A DNA stretch of 64,000 nt, taken from positions 1-64,000 of the forward strand of contig CAITUV010000047.1 of assembly GCA_903895725.1 (NCBI GenBank), read 5' to 3'. Positions 1-7,553 of the stretch are shown here, piece after piece. Position 1 is the stretch's first letter; every line of letters starts with the position of its first letter. The notes beneath the pieces are model-generated. The model did no database searches. It saw nothing but the letters and a program-made list of their open reading frames with translations, and was not told the DNA's origin. Both the position numbers and the translations under genes were made by a program. This DNA is from an uncultured Myxococcales bacterium (lineage in GTDB: Bacteria; Myxococcota_A; UBA9042; CAIXZC01).

Positions 1-40
1 CCACTTCCTCGTCCTTCTTCTTGCTCTTCCAGAACAGCAT
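1..40 (-). CDS. N-terminal codons of an unidentified gene leaving the left edge (partial)
   Basis: On the minus strand an ATG at 40 opens a frame reading MLFWKSKKKDEEV before the window ends. A GGAGG ribosome binding site lies six bases upstream of it (about 47-51). Only 13 codons are visible, so the product cannot be identified; the start is hydrophobic then very basic and acidic. The gene diverges from the DUF4041 gene that begins near 88, so the two share a control region of only about 47 bases. The call rests on the ribosome binding site and plausible codons. Confidence 0.5.
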   Translation of the reverse strand, partial: MLFWKSKKKDEEV

Positions 41-58
41 GGCGTCCCTCCTTCTCCG

Positions 59-1138
59 TTGCGTTGTCCACCCCGGAATCGAGGAACATGTCAACCGATT
101 TCCCGGCCGATCAGCAGAAGGGAATTATTGGACGCTGCAATCAAAGCGGGGGCCGCTGCGGCCTGTGAGTACGTGGAGGCCAACCGCAAGGAGACAGCGG
201 TCAGGTTCGTGGTGGACGCTTTCAACGGGAAGGTCGACTCCATTCTCTCGAGGACCAAGGCCGACAATCATGGGAAGCTCCAGCAGGAAATCCGGGACGC
301 GTTCAGCCTGGTCAACGAGAACGGCCGCGCCTTCCGGAACGCCCGAATTCTGCCTGAGTATTTCGAGGCTCGGCTGGAGGAGCTGAAATGGGGCGCAGTG
401 GCCCACGAACTCAGAAACAAGGAGAGAGAGGAGCAGCGACAGATCAAGGAGCGGATACGGGAGGAAGAGAAGGCCCGGCGGGAATACGAGAAGGCGCTGA
501 AGGACGCTGCCAAGGAGGAAGAGACCCTGCGCAAGGCCATGGAGAAGGCCCAGAAGGAGATCGAGAAGGCCAGTGATGCCCAGAAGGCGAAGTACGAGGA
601 GCAACTTCGGGTCCTGTCCGAACGTCTCAAGGAGGCGGAAGCGAGGAGCCAGCGAGCCACTTCGATGGCGCAGTTGACGAAGGCCGGCCATGTGTACGTC
701 ATCTCGAACATCGGTTCCTTCGGTGAGGAGGTCTTCAAGATCGGCATGACGAGGAGGCTGGAGCCGGCGGACCGGATCCGGGAATTGGGAGATGCCAGCG
801 TCCCCTTCGACTTCGATGTCCACGCGTTGATCTACAGCGAGGACGCACCCGGCCTTGAACGGGATCTGCACAAGCGGTTCCTCCGGATGCAGATGAACAA
901 GGTCAATCCTCGGAAGGAGTTCTTCAAACTGCCCATCGGCCAGATTCGAGAGGCCGTGGACCGATCCGGGTGCCAGGCCAAGTGGACCATGACGGCGGAA
1001 GCCAGGCAGTTTAAGGAGAGCCTGGCCATCGAGCGGTCCATGAGAGATCACACGCTCGACGAGGCCCAGTGGGCTGACCAACAGATGAAAGCGCACGAGC
1101 AGGGAGCCGTCGAGGTTCTGGACGAGGCATCGGCGTAG
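59..1138 (+). CDS. DUF4041 / T5orf172 (GIY-YIG-like) family protein, 5' end probably frameshifted
   Basis: The protein has three parts: an N-terminal DUF4041-like segment (to about residue 120), a long charged coiled coil (about 120-215), and a C-terminal T5orf172/MUG113 domain of the GIY-YIG nuclease superfamily. The last part contains the family signatures GHVYVISNIGSFGE, KIGMTRR and RELGDASVPF. Family members occur in phages and mobile islands; their function is not established. The coordinates use a TTG at 59 that lacks a ribosome binding site and gives an unfamily-like N-terminus. An ATG at 88 in another frame would give MSTDFPADQQK, and removing one G from the GGG at 120-122 would join it to ELLDAAIKAG. 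A 1-bp frameshift or sequencing error at the start is therefore likely. A TTG at 128 is another possible start. It stands next to hicAB and a tRNA gene, which fits accessory DNA. Confidence 0.75.
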   Translation: MRCPPRNRGTCQPISRPISRRELLDAAIKAGAAAACEYVEANRKETAVRFVVDAFNGKVDSILSRTKADNHGKLQQEIRDAFSLVNENGRAFRNARILPEYFEARLEELKWGAVAHELRNKEREEQRQIKERIREEEKARREYEKALKDAAKEEETLRKAMEKAQKEIEKASDAQKAKYEEQLRVLSERLKEAEARSQRATSMAQLTKAGHVYVISNIGSFGEEVFKIGMTRRLEPADRIRELGDASVPFDFDVHALIYSEDAPGLERDLHKRFLRMQMNKVNPRKEFFKLPIGQIREAVDRSGCQAKWTMTAEARQFKESLAIERSMRDHTLDEAQWADQQMKAHEQGAVEVLDEASA

Positions 1139-1562
1139 CCGACCAGCCACGCTCACCCAATGCCTCCCCATCTCGCCGGTCCGGGGAACGAGAAGCTCGA
1201 GGTCACGCCGTGTTGGAGGGACCGAGCGCAGCGTGCTTCTCGCCCATTCTCTGGCTGTCAACTTCCCGGTCAGCGCTTGTCAACTGGGCGGTCGCATACA
1301 GCCGTTTTCGGGCAGTTCTCGGCCTCGTTGTCAGAGAATCCGCCGTCGAGGGGGCCGAGGATGGGCGGATGGGTGCGGCGGCGGGGTGGATGCGTGAGGG
1401 GCAGCGGAGAGAGGCGTGGTGCGGGCGGGAGCGTTACGGGGGGGCGGGAATGTGCGCGTGAAGGTGCAGTGAAGCGAGAGGAAAGGGTGTGTCCGTACAG
1501 GACCGAATCTGGCTCCCCATGTCGGACTTGAAAACACGACCGGACGGTTGACAGTGCGGAGG
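1139..1562. other. Gene-free stretch
   Basis: About 424 bases between the DUF4041 gene and the 3' end of hicB. The open frames that cross it are low-complexity Arg/Gly/Pro-rich translations without ribosome binding sites. I see no RNA gene, terminator or mobile-element end in it. Confidence 0.5.
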
Positions 1563-1775
1563 TCAGGGGACGGCTACGAATTGGGCCGACGACGTGGACT
1601 TGGGAATAGGCAGATCATCATCGACAAGGCCGTCGATGTGAAAGAGGATGGCCTCGTGCATGTTGCGCTCGACTTCAGCACGGGTGGCTCCCGTGGCAAC
1701 GCAGCCGGGGAGGTCAGGCGAGTAGGCCGAGTAGTTCCGGCCTGCCTTCTCAATCACGACAAGGAATCGCCTCAT
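1563..1775 (-). CDS. hicB: HicB-family antitoxin
   Basis: A 70-residue protein with the HicB partial RNase-H-like fold: a start of the form MRRFLVVIEKAG, the family sequence YSAYSPDLPGCVATGATRAE, and a following amphipathic helix. HicB binds and neutralises the HicA ribonuclease and usually represses its own operon. This copy is the short form and has no room for a C-terminal DNA-binding domain, so autorepression, if it occurs, needs another partner. It follows hicA with a single base between the hicA stop (1777-1779) and its own ATG, in toxin-first order, indicating translational coupling. Confidence 0.85.
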   Translation of the reverse strand: MRRFLVVIEKAGRNYSAYSPDLPGCVATGATRAEVERNMHEAILFHIDGLVDDDLPIPKSTSSAQFVAVP

Positions 1776-1776
1776 G

Positions 1777-1980
1777 TCACGCCTCCCGCTTCAGGCCAGC
1801 CTGCTTCAGGATACTGTTGTACGTGCCGGGTGCCAAGTCATGATTCGCCTTGCCGGCAATAGTGACGCGGCCCGACTTGCTCGAGTGCTTGTATTGGCGA
1901 TGGCTTCCCCGTGTCGCCACGAGAAACCAGCCGTCCTGCTCAAGCATCCGGATGACGTCGCGCACCTTCACCGTCGGCAT
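1777..1980 (-). CDS. hicA: HicA-family mRNA interferase toxin
   Basis: A 67-residue double-stranded-RNA-binding-like toxin starting at the ATG at 1980 (MPTVKVRDVIRMLEQDGW). The catalytic histidine sits in the RGSHRQY motif, and the C-terminal part (TIAGKANHDLAPGTYNSILK) matches the usual HicA strand and helix. The frame is open further upstream, but that extension runs into the tRNA gene, so the internal ATG is preferred. HicA cleaves mRNA and tmRNA when not bound by HicB. The gene lies 45 bases beyond the 3' end of tRNA-Asn, a usual place for mobile islands. Confidence 0.88.
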   Translation of the reverse strand: MPTVKVRDVIRMLEQDGWFLVATRGSHRQYKHSSKSGRVTIAGKANHDLAPGTYNSILKQAGLKREA

Positions 1981-2025
1981 TCCCAACCCCACATGCCGTT
2001 CTCTCGCTTCGTCCAAATGCATCAG

Positions 2026-2098
2026 CTCCCGAGGAGGGACTTGAACCCCCAACCTAGTGGTTAACAGCCACCCGCTCTGCCGGTTGAGCTACTCGGGA
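2026..2098 (-). tRNA. tRNA-Asn (anticodon GTT)
   Basis: Read on the minus strand, a full cloverleaf can be folded by eye: a 7-bp acceptor stem TCCCGAG/CTCGGGA, a D arm GCTC/GAGC, an anticodon stem GGTGG/CCACT around the loop CTGTTAA (anticodon GTT), and a T arm with TTCAAGT in the loop. The discriminator base is G at 2026, and CCA is not encoded. The total of 73 nt is normal. A promoter with a perfect -35 lies just upstream. Confidence 0.95.
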
Positions 2099-2118
2099 AC
2101 GACTTGTCAACGGTCCGA

Positions 2119-2148
2119 ATTCTTAGGGGATCATGTGATCGATGTCAA
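2119..2148 (-). promoter_or_regulatory. Sigma70-type promoter of tRNA-Asn
   Basis: On the minus strand a perfect TTGACA (2143-2148) is followed after 17 bases by TAAGAA (2120-2125), or after 18 by AAGAAT. Transcription would start about 10-15 bases before the mature tRNA 5' end at 2098, as expected for a tRNA gene. Confidence 0.6.
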
Positions 2149-2177
2149 GCAAAAACGCGTCCCTCCCGGAGCCGGAG

Positions 2178-3113
2178 TCAGGGCGCAATGAACGAGTCCG
2201 CACAGACGTAGGTCAGCCCCGTGGCAGCATACGCGTCCGCACACTCGCCGTCCGACAGGCAACCCAGGCGGCGGCAGAGGCCCTGGTCGCAGGCGTAGTT
2301 GTCCGCACCGAACAGGGGGTTGTCGGGCAGGTAGGCACAGTCGGATGGGGTCGAACACGGGTTCGAGCAAGTCGGGAAACCGTAGAGAGCGGACGAGCAG
2401 ACCCACGTCATGCCGGTCCCCGTAATGCCCTGCTGGCACTCCTCGCTCGAGTGGCAGCCGACGTAGCTGCACACCCCGTTCTTGCACTCGTAGTTGTCCG
2501 CGCCATACAGCGGGCTGTCGATGCGGGATGGATGCGGACAGTCTGACGGGGTGGCGCAGGCCGCCAGGCAGCTCTTGTAGCCTCCCGTCACGGTCACGCA
2601 CTTCATCGGAGCGTAGTCGAGCCCCGGTGTCGCGGCACATTCGGCATCGGACAGGCAACCGAGGTGGGCGCAATGTCCGGAGCTGCAGACCCAGTTGTCC
2701 TCGTCGTAGATGCCCCCGGACTCCATCCCAGCGTAGACACAGTCGGCCGTGGAGTTGCAGGCCAGAACACAAGCCTTGGTCACGGGAGGACAGGTCGCAT
2801 TGGGACAGCCCGACGTGGTATCCGCCGCGTCCTGTGCGGCCTCGGCACCTGAAAAATCCACGGGCACGTCATCGGAACCCGCCCCGTCCGGCAAAGGCGC
2901 CAATTCTGCCCCGGCTCCGTCCGAGAACGCCACATCCCCGGGCAGGTCGACCGACGCAACGTCCGTCAGGGACGAGCCGTCCAGGGCCGCCCTCCCCTCC
3001 CCCACCCCGTCCAATCCTCCACCATTGCCCGAGGAATCGGCCTTCGAATCCGTCGCCCCGCACCCTCCCCAGCACAACGCCACCAGGATGGTCAGGCCCA
3101 CTAGTCTCTCCAT
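2178..3113 (-). CDS. Cys-rich lipoprotein with three internal repeats
   Basis: A 311-aa exported protein of unknown function. A short signal peptide ends in a lipobox (LCWGGC, Cys at residue 18), so it should be a lipoprotein. Residues 20-100 are an Asp/Ala/Gly-rich low-complexity spacer. From about 101 three related Cys-rich units of roughly 60-70 residues follow. Each has the pattern C-x-STPSDC...GADNYxC...G-C...LGCLSDxEC, with variants. Even cysteine spacing suggests disulfides outside the cytoplasm. It is the first member of the Cys-rich lipoprotein block that runs to 17847. Confidence 0.8.
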   Translation of the reverse strand: MERLVGLTILVALCWGGCGATDSKADSSGNGGGLDGVGEGRAALDGSSLTDVASVDLPGDVAFSDGAGAELAPLPDGAGSDDVPVDFSGAEAAQDAADTTSGCPNATCPPVTKACVLACNSTADCVYAGMESGGIYDEDNWVCSSGHCAHLGCLSDAECAATPGLDYAPMKCVTVTGGYKSCLAACATPSDCPHPSRIDSPLYGADNYECKNGVCSYVGCHSSEECQQGITGTGMTWVCSSALYGFPTCSNPCSTPSDCAYLPDNPLFGADNYACDQGLCRRLGCLSDGECADAYAATGLTYVCADSFIAP

Positions 3114-3186
3114 TCCTTGACCTCCCTGCCCCCTCCCCCGTCTTCTCCTCCTCCCGACCCCGAACCCCCAGCCCCGAACCCCGCCC

Positions 3187-4149
3187 CTAATAGTAGGTGG
3201 TCCTCAGCACCGGCTGGAACAGCTCCACATGATGGGCGCAGACCGCGTTCACGCCACAAGTCGCACAGTCGGGTGCCTCCATCTCGTAGCACTTCCTGCG
3301 AAGGCTGAAGAAGAACCAGTCCAGCGCCGCAATATCCTTGCCGGATGTCTGCGAGAGCTGCTGCACCGCCCGGAACACCTCGGTGCGGATGGACGACTCC
3401 TCCTCAGGCGTCAGGAACCGGCGCTCGGCCACCCGGGTTCGGAGGGACCCGGGGGCCAGCTCCACCATCCCCGTGCGGAGGAAGGTCCGCTGGATGTGGT
3501 AGTCCACGATGGGAATGAGATCCGAGTCCTTGATGGGCAGGAAATTCTCGGGTCTGTTTTTCAATATTATCGTCAGCAACGATAGCTTCTTCTCGTGTGG
3601 ATCTTCAGCATAGCCAGGGATGCGCCCCACCCGGAATCTGAAGTGCTCGAACGGGTCCGGTGCCACGCTGGCCAGCGACGTCATGCCCGCCGGCTCGAGC
3701 CGCTGGTCCACCATGTACCGGCCGTACGCCCTTGCCAGGTTGTAGTGCGACTCGAACATGGGCAGGCGGCACACGCCGTCATCCTCGGCAAACACCTTCT
3801 GCAGCTCGATGGCGGTCAGCTCCGCCTGGCGCTCCGGCAGGAGGAAATCGGGGTCCGCCTCCCCTGCCTTCCAGAAGGCCCGGAACATGAACTCCGCCCC
3901 CTTGCGGCGCACCCCGTCAAGCATGCCATAGTAAGGCTGGACGTAGCGCTCCCCGTCGTCACTCCAGAAGCCGTACTGATGAAGCGTGACCGCAAAGAAG
4001 AAATCCACGGCCTTCGGATGGCCGACCGGGGGAAAAAGCCCCTGGCCCATGCATCCCGGAGAAAAATCCGCCGCCTGCACGGACTGCATTCCCGCCAGCA
4101 CCTCGGCAATTCGGGCAACCCGGTCGCCGCTGATCGTTACTTCTGCCAT
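3187..4149 (-). CDS. HhH-GPD/endonuclease III-like protein with a C-terminal Fe-S-type cysteine cluster (putative)
   Basis: A 320-aa cytoplasmic protein starting at ATG 4149 behind a purine-rich ribosome binding site; the longer open frame only adds the tandem repeat at 4271-4305. Two features recall base-excision DNA glycosylases: IPIVDYHIQRTFLRTGMV, which resembles the catalytic-Asp segment of endonuclease III (Asp near 216), and a C-terminal cluster C287-x7-C295-x2-C298-x5-C304, close to the C-x6-C-x2-C-x5-C iron-sulfur loop of that family. I do not see a clear helix-hairpin-helix with catalytic Lys, so it may be a non-lyase glycosylase or a relative acting on another N-glycosidic bond. 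The function is inferred only. It lies between two Cys-rich lipoprotein genes on the same strand. Confidence 0.5.
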   Translation of the reverse strand: MAEVTISGDRVARIAEVLAGMQSVQAADFSPGCMGQGLFPPVGHPKAVDFFFAVTLHQYGFWSDDGERYVQPYYGMLDGVRRKGAEFMFRAFWKAGEADPDFLLPERQAELTAIELQKVFAEDDGVCRLPMFESHYNLARAYGRYMVDQRLEPAGMTSLASVAPDPFEHFRFRVGRIPGYAEDPHEKKLSLLTIILKNRPENFLPIKDSDLIPIVDYHIQRTFLRTGMVELAPGSLRTRVAERRFLTPEEESSIRTEVFRAVQQLSQTSGKDIAALDWFFFSLRRKCYEMEAPDCATCGVNAVCAHHVELFQPVLRTTYY

Positions 4150-4270
4150 GCCCCCTGGCCTCCGTGAGCTCGTTGTCCCTGCCCCTGCCCCTGCCCACTG
4201 CATGTGCCGGCGCCCCGGCGGCCCCTCCCGCGTGGTCGGGGCTGTGTGGGTCACATCCCAATTCCCCACC

Positions 4271-4305
4271 CGACCATCGACCATCGACCATCGACCATCG
4301 ACCAT
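4271..4305. repeat. Five tandem copies of a 7-bp unit (CGACCAT)
   Basis: The heptamer CGACCAT occurs five times in perfect tandem, then breaks off. It lies just past the stop codon of the long lipoprotein gene (ends at 4309) and upstream of the Fe-S-type gene start (4149). Seven is not a multiple of three, so copy-number change would shift any frame crossing it. Here it appears non-coding. Confidence 0.9.
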
Positions 4306-4308
4306 CGG

Positions 4309-7206
4309 TCAGATGCAGGTCACGGAAGTCACCATGATCTGCGTCTGCCAGCCACTGCAGCAGTTCGACTGCCACTGGAAGCCCGAGCACGCTCCCCAGC
4401 AGTAGCAGTTGTTGATCGACTTGCTGGCCGTGGTCCACGACTGGGCCTTGGTGTAGCCGGCCAGCTTGCACAGGGCATCCATCTGCTCCTGGTCCGTGGT
4501 GGGCTTGCAGTACGGGGTGCCGTCGAACTTGAGCGGCCATCCGGTCATCCCGTTGAAGTTGAGCGTGTCGAGGGTCACGGGCTGCTGCGGCTTGTCCACG
4601 CAGACGCCGGCCTTGCACCACTTGTTCTGACCGCAGTTGGAATCGTCGGGAAGGGGGACGTGCTTGCAGCCCTGAGCGGGGTCGCAGCTGTCCGTGGTGC
4701 ACGTCTCCTTGTCGCCGCAGTCGAGCTGGTCCTTGACGCACGCGCCGCCGGAGCAGACCTCGTTGATCGTGCACAGATCCTGGTCGACGCAGGAGGCGGC
4801 GTTGTTCACGTGCTTGCACCCGGTGACCGGGTCGCACGAATCGTCGGTGCAGACGTTGGAATCGGCGCAGGGGAGCGCAGTGCCCGGCTTGCACGTGCCT
4901 CCCGCGCACACGTCGCCCACCGTGCACACGCTGCCGTCGTCGCAGAGAAGCGTGTTGGGAGAGAACTTGCAGCCGGTCTTCGGGTCGCACGAATCGTCGG
5001 TACACAGGTTTGCATCGTTGCAGGCAAGCGGCGTGAGCCCGGGCTGGCACACTCCCTTGTCGCAGAAGTCTCCCAGCGTGCAGAGGCTCGAGTCGTCGCA
5101 CCCCTTCTGATTCGGCGTGTGCACGCACCCCGTGGCGGGAGCGCACGAATCGTCCGTGCACGGGTTGGCATCGTCGCAGGGGAGCGGCTTTCCTCCGCAC
5201 CACCCCTTGCTGCACTGGTCTCCGGTCGTGCAGGCGCTGCCGTCGTCGCAGGCCGCGGTGTTGAAGACGAATGTGCATCCGACCTTGGGGTCGCAGGCAT
5301 CGTCGGTGCACGGGTTGCCGTCGCTGCACACGAGGGCGGAAGAGCCGATGCACTGTCCGAGGTGGCAGTGGTCGCCGACGGTGCAGATGCTGCCGTCGTT
5401 GCATGGAGCATCGGACATGGTGAAAACGCAGCCGCTTTCCGGAGCGCAGGCATCCTGGGTGCAGGGATTGCCGTCGTTGCAGGTGACGAACGACCCGAAG
5501 GTGCACGAGCCGTCTTTGCACACGTCGTCCTGCGTGCAGGCGTTCCCGTCGTTGCACGGGGCTGAGTTGGGCGTGTGGGTGCAGCCGGAGGCCGCCTGGC
5601 AGGAGTCGTCGGTGCACGGGTTGCCGTCGTTGCAGGGCAGCAGGGCCTGTCCCGGGTTGCAGCTGCCGTCCAGGCAGGCATCGCCCACGGTACAGGCATT
5701 GCCGTCGTTGCAGGGGTTGGAGTTGGGCTTGTGCAGACACCCCTCGACCGGGTCGCACGAGTCATCGGTGCACGGGTTGCCGTCGTTGCAGTTGGCTGCC
5801 GGGCCGCCGGTGCACTTGCCGTCGCCGCACGAGTCGCTCAGGGTGCAGGCGTTGCCGTCCGAGCAGGGCTTGCCCTCGTTGACGGGATCCAGGGAGCATC
5901 CTCCGTTCGTCGGGTTGCACGCGGCCTTCAGGCACGGCTCGTGAGGGCCGGCAGGGGGAAGCGGGCATTCCACCACGGTCTCGGGATCCACGGCGCACTG
6001 GTAAGGGAGCTTGCCCGTGTCGCAGACCAGCGTCCCATTGCACAGGTCGCCGTCTTCGAGCGCGGCGCAGTCCTTGTCCGTCTTGCAGGAGCACGACACG
6101 GGAGTGCCGCCGCACTTGCCCTCGGAGCACAGGTCGCCGGCCGTGCACGGGTCGCCGTCGTCGCACGGACCGAACTGGGGCGGATGGTCGCAGCCACCGG
6201 TCGGCGTACAGAGGTCCTCGGTGCACGGGTTGTCGTCGTCGCACTCAACGGCATCTCCTACGCACACGCCCGATTCGCAATGATCGGCCGCGGTGCACGG
6301 GTCGCCGTCCATGCACTCGATCGCGTTCAGAGGCAGGTGCTCGCACCCGTCCTTGCCCAGGCAGGAATCGTCGGTGCACTCGTTGCCGTCGTCGCACGTG
6401 TCCTCGTCGACCTGGCCGTCACAGTCATCGTCCGAGTCGTTGCAGGACTCCTCGACGGGCTCGGGGGCCGAGCACTCCGACAGCCCTTCTGCAGTGCACA
6501 CCCGCTTGCCGTCGCACGTTCCGAACTCGCTTTCCCGCTCGCAGGGCGTGGCGAGCCCGAGCTCCACCGCCTTCTTCGTACACGGGCAGATCCCCGCCAC
6601 GGCCACGCACTGGAGGAGCTGCGCCCCGTCCACGGTAACCGCCTGAGCACACGAGAATCCCCAGGGACATTCCTTGTCGTCGCTGCACTTCCCGCCGCAG
6701 AAGCTCCCCTGCTCGCCGTAGTCCAGGCAGGCATCGTCCACGCCGGCAGCCCCCTTGCAGTCGGCCGCAGATCCGCACGGCAGGCACAGATTCGCATGCT
6801 GCGACACACAGATCCACACCACGTCCGGTGCCGTGCCCGGCACCTGCTCACAGCTCCACCCCTGGGGACACTCGGTCTGGCACTGCTGGGTGCACACGTC
6901 CTCGCCCATGTGACCGACGCACCAGCCCGACAGGCAGTCATCGTTGCTCTCGCACGGGTCGAGGAAACACCCCTTGCCAGGAGGGCACTCGGACGTCGCC
7001 TCGGCCTCGCCCCCCACGTCAAGGACGTCCGGCGCGACCGGCACGTCGAACACCACCTCGGGAAGCACCACGTCCGGCTCCACCAGAGTCTCTGCGGTCC
7101 CGGGCACGTCGACACCCACATCCGCAGTCACGGTGGTGCCCCCCCCGGAGCAACCGGCAGCAAGCAGAAGCATCGATACGATGGTCAAGCGGGCATATTG
7201 CGTCAT
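4309..7206 (-). CDS. Large Cys-rich repeat lipoprotein (Dicty_CTDC-type repeats, MopE-like motif)
   Basis: 965 aa, starting at ATG 7206 (MTQYARLTIVSM) with GGGAGG seven bases upstream. The signal peptide ends in the lipobox LLAAGCSGG. An acidic spacer leads to a Cys-rich N-terminal domain of about 230 residues containing GCFLDPCES and CPQGWSCEQV. A MopE-like Asp-rich motif (CNDSDDDCDGQVDEDTC) comes next, then about a dozen units of the form CNDGNPCTDDSC...GC...CDDGxxCTxxDxCxxGxC, like Dictyostelium CTDC repeats. A distinct C-terminal domain ends in NNCYCWGACSGFQW and CCSGW. It should be displayed on the outer surface; adhesion or extracellular scaffolding is a guess. It shares its first about 350 residues and its repeats with the protein at 14428-17847, but not the last domain. 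Confidence 0.85.
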   Translation of the reverse strand: MTQYARLTIVSMLLLAAGCSGGGTTVTADVGVDVPGTAETLVEPDVVLPEVVFDVPVAPDVLDVGGEAEATSECPPGKGCFLDPCESNDDCLSGWCVGHMGEDVCTQQCQTECPQGWSCEQVPGTAPDVVWICVSQHANLCLPCGSAADCKGAAGVDDACLDYGEQGSFCGGKCSDDKECPWGFSCAQAVTVDGAQLLQCVAVAGICPCTKKAVELGLATPCERESEFGTCDGKRVCTAEGLSECSAPEPVEESCNDSDDDCDGQVDEDTCDDGNECTDDSCLGKDGCEHLPLNAIECMDGDPCTAADHCESGVCVGDAVECDDDNPCTEDLCTPTGGCDHPPQFGPCDDGDPCTAGDLCSEGKCGGTPVSCSCKTDKDCAALEDGDLCNGTLVCDTGKLPYQCAVDPETVVECPLPPAGPHEPCLKAACNPTNGGCSLDPVNEGKPCSDGNACTLSDSCGDGKCTGGPAANCNDGNPCTDDSCDPVEGCLHKPNSNPCNDGNACTVGDACLDGSCNPGQALLPCNDGNPCTDDSCQAASGCTHTPNSAPCNDGNACTQDDVCKDGSCTFGSFVTCNDGNPCTQDACAPESGCVFTMSDAPCNDGSICTVGDHCHLGQCIGSSALVCSDGNPCTDDACDPKVGCTFVFNTAACDDGSACTTGDQCSKGWCGGKPLPCDDANPCTDDSCAPATGCVHTPNQKGCDDSSLCTLGDFCDKGVCQPGLTPLACNDANLCTDDSCDPKTGCKFSPNTLLCDDGSVCTVGDVCAGGTCKPGTALPCADSNVCTDDSCDPVTGCKHVNNAASCVDQDLCTINEVCSGGACVKDQLDCGDKETCTTDSCDPAQGCKHVPLPDDSNCGQNKWCKAGVCVDKPQQPVTLDTLNFNGMTGWPLKFDGTPYCKPTTDQEQMDALCKLAGYTKAQSWTTASKSINNCYCWGACSGFQWQSNCCSGWQTQIMVTSVTCI

Positions 7207-7553
7207 GGAGACCTCCCGGCAGACACCGGCCCGCAGTCTAGCACAAACCGATGCCCGAAACCCAGACCCTCGCAAGTGGCCCTCTCCGACGGGCCGGACC
7301 GGAGGGAAGCCCTCTGGATCGGCGTTGCCGAGACCAGGGGGACTGCCCCGAAGGCAGCCGGCCCGGAGCACAGGCCCTCCTGGACGTCCCCGGGGGGTGG
7401 TGGAGTTGCGGGGCATTGACATGTCGCCCTCCCGAGGCCACGATGCAGAGGAACCGACGGAGGTGCGGCCATGCAACCACGCGAGAGGGGATCCGATGCC
7501 GGACTCATGGCGTTCTGCCCCGAAGCGACCATGAGCTTGCCGCCGAGGTGACC
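7207..7553. other. Divergent intergenic region
   Basis: 347 bases between two divergent secreted-protein genes. It holds both ribosome binding sites. A TTGACA at 7416-7421 has only a weak -10 (CACGAT) behind it, so no promoter is claimed. No RNA gene or small coding gene with a ribosome binding site is visible. Confidence 0.4.

Noticed and set aside
125..1261. A minus-strand open frame opposite the DUF4041 gene
   Set aside because: Leu/Gly/Arg-rich antisense translation; the plus strand has clear family motifs.
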